NCBI GenBank assembly: GCA_024707145.1
Contig: JANQAI010000011.1
Location: forward strand, 930,001-994,000
Direction of reading: 5' to 3'
From: Magnetospirillum sp.
GTDB taxonomy: Bacteria; Pseudomonadota; Alphaproteobacteria; Rhodospirillales; Magnetospirillaceae
DNA: 64,000 nt
Of this stretch, positions 29,539 through 36,899 are shown in pieces. The position numbers were made by a program, and so were the translations under genes. The notes beneath the pieces were generated by a model. That model ran no database searches, had not been told where the DNA came from, and saw only the letters and a program-made list of their open reading frames with translations. How positions within the stretch are numbered: the stretch's first letter is position 1; every line of letters starts with the position of its first letter.

Positions 29539-30792
29539 CTATGATGCCGGGTTCCCCCCCTCTTGGGCAACCGCGTCCTGCCAATAGGCATCCAGATCCT
29601 GCTTCACCGCCTCGACCACGCCGCCGTCCAGCTTGCCGCCGAACACCATGCCGTCCAGGATGGCGGCGATTTCCGCCGGCCCCAGCGGCTGGCGGTACGG
29701 GCGGCGCTGGGCCAGGGCCTGCAGGACGTCGGCCACGGCGATGATGCGCGCCTCCGGCGGCAGGTCGCCGTTGTCGAAGTGGAACGGATAGCCGTGTCCG
29801 GAGACGTATTCGTGATGGAAGGCCGCCCAGCGGGCCAACGGGCCGTCGCCGAAGGCACGGCGCAGCACCTCGTAGGTGTCGAAGGCGTGTCGGGCCATGC
29901 GGCGGCGCTCCTCGGCCGACAGCGGCCCCTGCTTGTCCAGTAATTCATCCGGAATGCGCAACTTGCCCAGGTCATGGAGAAGCGCCGCCACCTCCATCAT
30001 GTCCAGCGTAGCCGACGGCAGCCCGAAATGCCGGCCCAGGCGCAATGCCACCTTGGCCACGCCCATGGAATGCCGCTCGGTATAGGGGCTCTTGGCATCG
30101 ATAATGCGGCCGAACATACCGGCCAACCCCTTGATTTCCACCATGGACAGCGGTACCGGCGGCGCGGTGCCCAGCAGGTCGGCCACGCGCTCGTGCAAGG
30201 TAGGTTCCTCCTGCACGAACCAGAACGCCTCGCGCATGGCCTGATCCCGGAACACCACCATCAGTTCGGGAGCGAAATGGCTGTCCTCGTAGCGCCCCAA
30301 CACGTCCAGCAGCGGCTTGCCCTCGGTCACCCCGCGGGCATGCACGGCGTCGGCGCGGTCGACGAGATAGATCAGGTTGGCGGTCAGCGCCACCGACGGC
30401 TCCACCCCGCGATGGCGCAGATGAGCCCACGGGGTGTGGTGTTCCAGCACGATGGGGGCGAGATGGGCCAGCGGCGGCACCGAGCCCAGATAGGCGAAGC
30501 CGCGCTCGCAATGGGCATGCTCGCCCTCCCACACGATCTCGTCGACCAGGGCCCGGTGCTCGCGGGTGGAGGAAACGCCGCAATCATGCAGCAGAGCCGC
30601 GCGCACCAGACGATGGCGCCAGTCGGGCTCCCATTCCAGGGATTGGGCGCAGAGGGCGGCCATCAGCGCGACGCGGTGGCCGTGCCCGATTTCGTCGACG
30701 CCGATGAAATCCAGCGCATCGGACAGGGCAAGGATGGCATGGTCCAGGTCGACCGAGACGGCCTGCGGGACGGCGGTGGCATGGAGCTTCAT
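29539..30792 (-). CDS. Tandem HD / HD-GYP domain protein (putative c-di-GMP phosphodiesterase)
   Basis: The 417-residue soluble protein has two HD regions. The first, near residues 35-75, contains GHGHRVALMAALCAQ and AALLHDCGVSSTREH. The second, near 240-370, is HD-GYP-like: ERHSMGVAKVALRLGRHFGL, VAALLHDLGKLRIPDELLDK, the HHEYVSGHGYPF motif and IIAVADVLQALAQRRPYRQP. HD-GYP proteins hydrolyse cyclic di-GMP at a metal centre. GHGYP replaces the usual DGSGYP, which is tolerated in some members. No sensor or receiver domain is present. ATG 30792 has GGAGG upstream. It ends 4 bp before dnaE, an uncommon partner. Confidence 0.78.
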   Translation of the reverse strand: MKLHATAVPQAVSVDLDHAILALSDALDFIGVDEIGHGHRVALMAALCAQSLEWEPDWRHRLVRAALLHDCGVSSTREHRALVDEIVWEGEHAHCERGFAYLGSVPPLAHLAPIVLEHHTPWAHLRHRGVEPSVALTANLIYLVDRADAVHARGVTEGKPLLDVLGRYEDSHFAPELMVVFRDQAMREAFWFVQEEPTLHERVADLLGTAPPVPLSMVEIKGLAGMFGRIIDAKSPYTERHSMGVAKVALRLGRHFGLPSATLDMMEVAALLHDLGKLRIPDELLDKQGPLSAEERRRMARHAFDTYEVLRRAFGDGPLARWAAFHHEYVSGHGYPFHFDNGDLPPEARIIAVADVLQALAQRRPYRQPLGPAEIAAILDGMVFGGKLDGGVVEAVKQDLDAYWQDAVAQEGGNPAS

Positions 30793-30840
30793 GGCCGGCC
30801 TCCTTGGTTGCGTCCAGTATAGCGCAAACCCGGGCCGGGT

Positions 30841-31134
30841 TCAGCGTCTACGCACGTCCTTGGGCCAGTCCACGTATTCGGCGGGCCGCTTGCGCACCCA
30901 ACTGATGAATTTGGCCATGTCCGCATCGGATCGCACCGCTTCGGGCGTGGCGTAATCGCGCGCCAGTTCGCGCTCGCTGAAGCGGGCATGCAAGGCGCGA
31001 TGGCAGATACGGTGCAGGAACGACGTTTGCCGCCCGCCCTCGCTTTTGGGCACCCAGTGGTGCTCGTCCACCGACGGACCGGCGATCATGGGGCGGCCGC
31101 AGAGCGGGCACGGTCCGAGATCGCCGCCGCCCAC
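30841..31134 (-). CDS. Small HNH-type nuclease-like protein
   Basis: The 97-residue protein has CPLCGRPMIAGPSVDEHHWV near its start, then SFLHRICHRALHARFSEREL. The CxxC, the HH pair and a later CH give a zinc-knuckle HNH arrangement, as in McrA-like endonucleases of small size. The C-terminal FISWVRKRPAEYVDWPKDVR is conserved in such proteins of this class in my recollection. It starts at GTG 31134, 4 bp after lolD. It has no visible target-recognition domain or phage context. It may be a housekeeping HNH protein rather than a restriction enzyme. Confidence 0.65.
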   Translation of the reverse strand: MGGGDLGPCPLCGRPMIAGPSVDEHHWVPKSEGGRQTSFLHRICHRALHARFSERELARDYATPEAVRSDADMAKFISWVRKRPAEYVDWPKDVRRR

Positions 31135-31138
31135 GGGC

Positions 31139-31822
31139 TCAGCCCTGGTGCAGCCGGCCCTCGCGCAGGGTTACCACCCGGTCCATGCGTGCGGCCAGAT
31201 CGGGATTGTGGGTGGCGATTAGGGCGGCCACGCCGGAGGACCGGACCAGGCCGATGAGTTCGTGGAACACGCCCTCGGCGGTGTGCGGATCGAGGTTGCC
31301 GGTGGGCTCGTCGGCCAGCAGGACCTTGGGCGCGTTGGCCAGGGCGCGGCAGATGGCGACGCGCTGCTGCTCGCCGCCGGAAAGCTGGCCCGGCCGGTGC
31401 TCCACGCGGGCCTTCAAGCCCAGGCGCGACAGCAGATCCATACCCCGCTCCGCCGCCTCGGCCTTGGACTTGCCGGCGATCATCTGGGGCAGGACCACGT
31501 TCTCCATGGCGGAGAATTCGGGCAGCAGATGGTGGTACTGGTAGACGAAGCCCAGGTGGGAACGGCGTAGCGCGGTGCGGCGGTCGTCGCCTAGCTTGCC
31601 GCAGGCCTCGCCGCCCAGCCAGACCTCGCCCTCGTCGGGACGTTCCAGCAGGCCGGCGATGTGCAGCAGGGTCGACTTGCCGGCGCCGGAAGGGCCGACC
31701 AGGGCGACGATCTCGCCCGGCATGATGGCAAGGTCGGCGCCGTTCAGCACGTGCAGGACATCCTTGCCCTGGGCGAAGGAGCGCCGGACCGAATCCAGCT
31801 TGAGGCCGGCGGGGCTATTCAT
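31139..31822 (-). CDS. lolD: Lipoprotein-releasing system ATP-binding protein LolD
   Basis: The 227-residue ABC ATPase has Walker [21 protein letters not shown] near residue 42, the Q-loop [12 protein letters not shown], the signature [20 protein letters not shown], Walker [12 protein letters not shown] and the switch histidine in [23 protein letters not shown] is characteristic of LolD, which with LolC/E extracts lipoproteins from the inner membrane. It follows lolC with an 8-bp overlap. The HNH gene is 4 bp downstream. MacB-type ATPases are similar, but the lolC neighbour decides. Confidence 0.95.
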   Translation of the reverse strand: MNSPAGLKLDSVRRSFAQGKDVLHVLNGADLAIMPGEIVALVGPSGAGKSTLLHIAGLLERPDEGEVWLGGEACGKLGDDRRTALRRSHLGFVYQYHHLLPEFSAMENVVLPQMIAGKSKAEAAERGMDLLSRLGLKARVEHRPGQLSGGEQQRVAICRALANAPKVLLADEPTGNLDPHTAEGVFHELIGLVRSSGVAALIATHNPDLAARMDRVVTLREGRLHQG

Positions 31823-33057
31823 AGCGGAGCGCCTCCACCGGGTCGAGATTGGCCGCCCGCCAACTGGGATAGATGGTGGCGGCGAAGGACAGGCCCAGCG
31901 CCATCAGCACCACTGCCACCACCTCGCCGGGATCGACGCGGGCGGGCAGTTGGGTCAGGAAGTAGATCTCGGCGGCGAACAGCTCGCGGCCGATGATGGA
32001 CTGGATGAACTGGCGGATGCCTTCGATGTTGGTGGCGAACCACACCCCCAGCAGGGTGCCGAACACCGTCCCCACCACGCCCACCGAGGCGCCCGACAGG
32101 AAGAAGATGCGCATGATCATGCCGCGCGTCGCCCCCATGGTGCGCAGGATGGCGATGTCGCGCCCCTTGTCCTTCACCAGCATGATCAGCGACGAGATGA
32201 TGTTGAACGCCGCCACCAGGATGATCAGCGTCAGGATCAGGAACATAACGTTGCGTTCCACCTGGATGGCATTGAAGAAGCTGGCATTGGCCTGCTGCCA
32301 GTCGTAGATGCGCACGTTGCCGCCGGCGGCGCGGTAGATGGCGTTGCGCAGCTCGGGCACCTGATCCGGGTTCTCGGCGAACACCTCGAGCTGGGTGACG
32401 GCGTCGGGCAGCTTGAAATAGGTCTGCGCCGCCTCCAACGGCATGAAGACGAAGCCGGAATCGTATTCGAACATGCCGATGTTGAAGGTGCCGGCGATGC
32501 GGTAGCCGCGCAGGCGCGGCACCGTACCGAAGGCGGTGGCGTTGCCCTTGGGCGAGATCAGCGTGATGGTGTCGCCGATGCCCAGCCCCCAGCTTCTCGG
32601 CCAGCCGGTAGCCGATAAAGACGGAATCGCCGCCCCGGAACTCCTCGGGCGAGCCCTGCAAGCCCTTGCGGATGATGTCGCGCGCCAGCAGGTCGTCGGG
32701 CCGCACGCCGCGCACGATGGCGCCCGAGGCTCCCGCCGGCGAGGTGGCCATGACCTGCCCTTCGATGGTGGGGATGGCGCGGGTGACGCCGGGCAGCTTG
32801 CGGATCGCCTCGGCCAGCGGGTCGAACTCGGTCAGCGCCGGCCCGGCGCCATAGACGCCCATATGCCCGTTGATGCCCAGGATGCGCGACAGCAGCTCCT
32901 GGCGGAAACCGTTCATCACCGCCATCACCACGATCAGCGTCGCCACGCCCAGGCCGATGCCCAGCAGCGAAAAGCCAGCGATGACGGAAATGAATCCCTC
33001 TTTGCGGCGGGCACGCAGGTAGCGGAACGCCACCATCCTCTCGAAGGCGTCGAACAC
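31815..33057 (-). CDS. lolC: Lipoprotein-releasing system permease LolC/LolE (reading frame broken)
   Basis: The protein is a four-helix permease of the LolCE family that passes lipoproteins to LolA. The N-terminal [20 protein letters not shown] and the first helix are in the frame starting at GTG 33057 (AAGGA upstream). The frame slips after YRLAEKLG. The periplasmic remainder and the last three helices ([20 protein letters not shown] and [20 protein letters not shown]) are in a second frame to 31815. Removing one C from the C5 run at 32586-32590 rejoins them as [16 protein letters not shown]. It is next to lolD and proS, the standard alphaproteobacterial proS-lolC-lolD order. Confidence 0.9.
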
Positions 33058-33068
33058 GGGCTGTATCC

Positions 33069-34359
33069 TTACGCGGTCAGGCGGGCGAGCGCGGCTTCCA
33101 CCGACAACTCCGCCTTGTCGCCGGTGTGGCGGTTCTTCAGCTCGACCACGCCGGCCGCCACCCCTTTGGGGCCAGCCACCAACTGCCACGGCAGGCCAAT
33201 CAGGTCCATGTCGGCGAACTTGACGCCGGCACGCTCGTCACGGTCGTCGTAGAGCACCTCGACGCCCTCCTCCGACAGGGTGCGGTACATGTCCTCGCAG
33301 ACCTTGTCGCAAGCGGCGTCGCCGCTCTTCAGGTTGACCAGGCCGACCTTGAACGGCGCCACCGTCTCCGGCCATTTGATGCCGCGGTCGTCGTGATAGG
33401 CTTCGATGATGGCGCCCATCAGGCGCGACACGCCGATGCCGTAGCAGCCCATCTCGGCCAGCACCGGCTCGCCACCCGGGCCGGCGACCACCGCGTTCAT
33501 GGCCTTGGAGTACTTGGTGCCCAGATAGAAGATGTGGCCGACCTCGATGCCGCGCGCCTCCTTCAGCCGATCGGCTGGCGGGCAGTTGGGGGCGTTGGGA
33601 TCGTGCTTCTCGTCGGTGACGGCGTACAGCTTGGACAGGGTCTCCAGGTCGATCTCGTCCTTGGCCGCCAGTTCGTCGTAGGCCACGTCATAGAAGACGC
33701 CGGATTCGCCGGTCTCGGCCAGGATGTGGAACTCATGCGACAGGCTGCCGCCGATGGCACCCAGAATCGGCGGCCATGGGCACGGCGGTCAGGCCCATGC
33801 GCTTGAAGGTCTTGAGATAGGCATTGAACATCGCCCCGTAAGACCGCTTGGCGCCTTCATAATCGACAGCGAAGGAATAGCAGTCCTTCATCAGGAACTC
33901 GCGACCGCGCATGACGCCGAAGCGCGGGCGAACCTCGTCGCGGAACTTCCACTGGATCTGATAGAGCGCCTTGGGAAGTTCGCGGTAGGACTTCACGTTG
34001 TCGCGGAAGATCTGGGTGATCAGTTCCTCGTTGGTCGGGCCGTACAGCATCTCGCGCTCATGGCGGTCGGTGATGCGCAACATCTCCTTGCCGTAGGCGT
34101 CATAGCGACCGCTTTCCCGCCACAGCTCGGCCGACTGGATGGTCGGCATCAGCAATTCCTGGGCGCCGGCGGCGTCCTGTTCCTCGCGCACGATGCGCTC
34201 GATCTTCTTCAGCACGCGCAAGCCCAGGGGCAGCCAGGTGTAGATGCCCGAAGCCGACTGGCGGATCATGCCGGCGCGCAGCATCAGGCGATGCGAGGCG
34301 ATCTGCGCCTCGGCCGGAGTCTCCTTGAGAGTCGGCAGGAAATAAGTGGACAGGCGCAT
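33069..34359 (-). CDS. proS: Prolyl-tRNA synthetase, short alphaproteobacterial form (reading frame broken)
   Basis: ProRS charges tRNA-Pro. ATG 34359 gives [20 protein letters not shown]. Class II motifs are seen: motif 1 around [20 protein letters not shown], motif 2 [20 protein letters not shown], and motif 3 around [16 protein letters not shown]. The gene is about 430 codons, so it lacks the roughly 180-residue editing insertion of longer bacterial enzymes. The frame breaks after AVPMAADSG; removing one base from CCC at 33760-33762 gives [20 protein letters not shown] in frame. It lies 11 bp from lolC. Mischarged Ala-tRNA-Pro would then need a free-standing editing protein elsewhere. Confidence 0.92.
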
Positions 34360-34489
34360 GGCATCCTCAGGATATGCGAAGGAGATGGAAATGGCCGGAC
34401 GCCAAGCGTCCCGCAGAATGGAGGCCGACTTTAGGCAAAGCACACAGCGATGACAAGCGGCCGGGCGTCGCCTGCCCCTTGGGGCATGG

Positions 34490-35380
34490 TCAGCGCACGC
34501 CCCGTTTGGCGCAGGCCCGCGCCAGTTCCTCCTGCTCGGGCGAGCCCAGCGGTTGGCCGTTGAAGGTGAAGGTCCCCTTGGCCATGTCGTAGCGCACGGT
34601 ACCTACCGCCATGGTGGTGTCATCCAAGCCCTTGGCCGAAATGGCCGCCAACTTGGCCTCGGCGGCGGCCTGGTCGGCATCGTGCTGGGCCTGGCGGCCG
34701 GGGGCGGCGTCAACGATGGCCTGCTGGGCGGCGGTGGCAGAGGTGTTGGCGGTGATCTCCGCCGCCTTGGCGTCGATCTCGCCCTGCTTGGCGACGACCT
34801 GCTTCTCCTTGGCCGGAACCGCCGCCTTGGCTCGCACGTAATCCCGGTCGGACGGCGCCCGCGTTCCCGCGTCCACTTCCGCCTGAAGGGTCGCCAGATT
34901 GGTCGCCAGCGTCGCCTTTTCCGCGTCCAGCGCCGCCTTCTGACCGGCCAGGGCCGTGGCCTGGGCGTTCAGAGTGGTGCGCTCTTGGGTCAGCGCCGTA
35001 ATGCGGGCCTGGGCCGCCGTCTTGCCCGCATGGGTATCGGCCTGCCCCTGCAAGGCGGCCGCCTTCTCGCGCTGGGCCTGATTGCGGGCGCCATAGGCTA
35101 CCGGGTTGATGGTGATGGGGAATTCCAACACGTCGGGCACCAGGCCGGGAATGGCGTCGGCGCCGCTGCCGGGAACGTCGGCCGGCGCCACCCGCCGTCC
35201 CCTGGCATCCACGCCGGACTGGTAAGCCACGTCGGCCGAGGGCGTGTGACGGACCAGCCGCGAGCAATCCAGCTTGGTGATGACGATGCGGATGGGCTGC
35301 GACGGTATCTCGGCCGTCTGCGCCCAGGCGGTGCCGGACAGGGCGAAGGCGGCGGCAAACACAGCGGCGACGCGAGTCAT
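34490..35380 (-). CDS. Secreted coiled-coil protein of unknown function
   Basis: The 296-residue protein has a cleavable signal peptide ([19 protein letters not shown]) and so is probably periplasmic. Residues about 100-230 are rich in Ala, Gln, Glu and Lys and form a long heptad-like coiled coil ([20 protein letters not shown] and [20 protein letters not shown]). A short C-terminal domain ends [20 protein letters not shown]. Cys39 and the near-terminal Cys could pair. I do not recognise the family. It stands alone between proS and tag with its own upstream region and looks like an adaptor or envelope spacer protein, which is only inference. Confidence 0.65.
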   Translation of the reverse strand: MTRVAAVFAAAFALSGTAWAQTAEIPSQPIRIVITKLDCSRLVRHTPSADVAYQSGVDARGRRVAPADVPGSGADAIPGLVPDVLEFPITINPVAYGARNQAQREKAAALQGQADTHAGKTAAQARITALTQERTTLNAQATALAGQKAALDAEKATLATNLATLQAEVDAGTRAPSDRDYVRAKAAVPAKEKQVVAKQGEIDAKAAEITANTSATAAQQAIVDAAPGRQAQHDADQAAAEAKLAAISAKGLDDTTMAVGTVRYDMAKGTFTFNGQPLGSPEQEELARACAKRGVR

Positions 35381-35500
35381 CTTGACGGTTCCTTCCGCGC
35401 TGGGATCAACCCTGCCATGCGGGGATATTGGCCCAAACGCCCCCTCGCAACAAGGTTATCCACCGTTCACGAAATTTTGAAAAAAAAAGATGGTGACGTG

Positions 35501-35520
35501 CGTTACGAAATTGCGTAATG
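35501..35520. promoter_or_regulatory. Palindrome upstream of the coiled-coil gene
   Basis: CGTTACG (35501-35507) and CGTAATG (35514-35520) form an inverted repeat with one mismatch across a 6-bp AT-rich spacer. It lies 120 bp upstream of the coiled-coil gene and follows an A9 run. It may be an operator; no regulator can be named. Confidence 0.3.
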
Positions 35521-35627
35521 TTGTTTCAAGCCCGGTAACGGGAGAGGGGGAGACCCAAAAAGGGCGCCCCGAGCGGCTCAAGTTTAGGGAGGAGTCGCCA
35601 GCGGCCGCCAGGCGCGGAGACGCAGGG

Positions 35628-35660
35628 ATGGCAAGATCAGGGCGCTGATCTTGCCATTTT
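35628..35660 (+). terminator. 13-bp hairpin with T-tract (possible end of an unannotated plus-strand RNA)
   Basis: Perfect arms at 35628-35640 and 35645-35657 enclose GGCG, and TTT follows only on the plus strand. No plus-strand gene ends here. Read on the minus strand it lies just after tag, but there no T-run follows. The 35520-35627 stretch before it has no ORF, so a small RNA is possible. Confidence 0.45.
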
Positions 35661-35665
35661 GCATT

Positions 35666-36226
35666 TCAGGGCTCTGGATTTCCCGCCTTTTCCACTTCCA
35701 TCCACGCCGGTCCCCGCGCGGCAATACGCGCATGCACCGGACAATCGGTCCGGTGGGCACCCGGCAGGATGCCGATGCTCATCAGGAATTCGTTCACCAC
35801 CTCACCGCCCATGAACACGAAGGTCCGGCGAAACAGCGCCACCCACTCCTCCTTGCCGCGGGGATGATGGCTTGTGATCCAGGCGGCGAAGGAGCCGTGC
35901 TGCCGGCGCAACGCCTGCAGCCGGCGCGCGTTCTCGATGATGGCGTCGATCTTGCGCCGGTTGCGGATGATGCCGGGATCAGCCAGCAGGCGGGCGCGCT
36001 CGGCCTCGCCGTAGGCGGCCACCCTGTCCACTTCGAATCCGTCGAAGGCGGCCACCAGCGCCGGCCGCTTCTTCAGTACGATCAGCCAGGACAGCCCGGC
36101 CTGGAAGATTTCCAGGGACAGGCGCTCGAACAGGGCGCGCTCGTCGTCACTGGGAAAACCGTATTCGTCGTCATGATAGGGACCGTGGAACGGGTGGCCC
36201 GGCGCCACGTCGCAGTACCAGCTCAT
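35666..36226 (-). CDS. tag: DNA-3-methyladenine glycosylase I
   Basis: The 186-residue protein removes 3-methyladenine from alkylated DNA. It starts SWYCDVAPGHPFHGPYHDDE, where the conserved Cys and His are zinc ligands. LFERLSLEIFQAGLSWLIVL is the helix-hairpin-helix core with the substrate-site Glu, and IIRNRRKIDAIIENARR follows. The C-terminal zinc ligands lie in AHRTDCPVHARI. Length is normal. It lies upstream-to-downstream with mce on the same strand (62-bp spacer), though a metabolic link is not evident. Confidence 0.94.
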   Translation of the reverse strand: MSWYCDVAPGHPFHGPYHDDEYGFPSDDERALFERLSLEIFQAGLSWLIVLKKRPALVAAFDGFEVDRVAAYGEAERARLLADPGIIRNRRKIDAIIENARRLQALRRQHGSFAAWITSHHPRGKEEWVALFRRTFVFMGGEVVNEFLMSIGILPGAHRTDCPVHARIAARGPAWMEVEKAGNPEP

Positions 36227-36288
36227 GGGATCCCCCTCGCCTGCGGCGCAAAGCCTCGCCCACCGATGATGGCGGGCGAGGCGCCAGT

Positions 36289-36693
36289 TCAGGCCTGCTC
36301 CAACTCCACCAGGGTGCCGACGAAGTCCTTGGGATGCAGGAACAGCACCGGCTTGTCGTGGGCGCCGATCTTGGGCTCGCCGTCGCCCAGCACACGGGCG
36401 CCCTTGGCCTTCAGCTGGTCGCGGGCAGCGTAGATGTCCTCGACCTCGTAGCAGATGTGGTGGATGCCGCCGGCACCGTTCTTTTCCAGGAAGGCGGCGA
36501 TGGGAGACTTGTCCCCCAGCGGATGCAGCAGTTCCACCTTGGTGTTGGGCAGTTCGACGAAGACCACGGTCACGCCATGAGCGGGCTGCGGAACTGGGGC
36601 GGAAACCTTGGCGCCCAGGGTGTCGCGATAAAGTGCCGTGGCGGCCTCGAGGTCGGGCACGGCGATGGCGACATGGTTTAGCTTTCCGATCAT
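36289..36693 (-). CDS. mce: Methylmalonyl-CoA epimerase
   Basis: The 134-residue protein is a vicinal-oxygen-chelate (glyoxalase fold) enzyme that interconverts (R)- and (S)-methylmalonyl-CoA. IGKLNHVAIAVPDLEAATAL carries the first metal histidine. VTVVFVELPNTKVELLHPLG and AGGIHHICYEVEDI give further ligands, and the end HPKDFVGTLVELEQA gives the last Glu. The start ATG 36693 is the family start; codons upstream are not conserved. Methylmalonyl-CoA mutase is not in the window, so the pathway is inferred from the family. It is divergent from the acylase gene. Confidence 0.93.
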   Translation of the reverse strand: MIGKLNHVAIAVPDLEAATALYRDTLGAKVSAPVPQPAHGVTVVFVELPNTKVELLHPLGDKSPIAAFLEKNGAGGIHHICYEVEDIYAARDQLKAKGARVLGDGEPKIGAHDKPVLFLHPKDFVGTLVELEQA

Positions 36694-36899
36694 CGGGTCC
36701 TCGTCAGGATTGTGTTCGCGCCTTTCTATAACATGGCGACAGTTTTGGGAAAATGCGCAGGCCATATGCGTTTACAGTCTTGCGCCGGCCCAACCTTCGG
36801 ACTAGGACATTTCTCATCGCCGCCCTGCCCGACCGCCGGAGATTGCCTGTGCAGGACCCCTTGCCCGACGCCAACCATCGCGGGCCACCCGAGGAAGCC

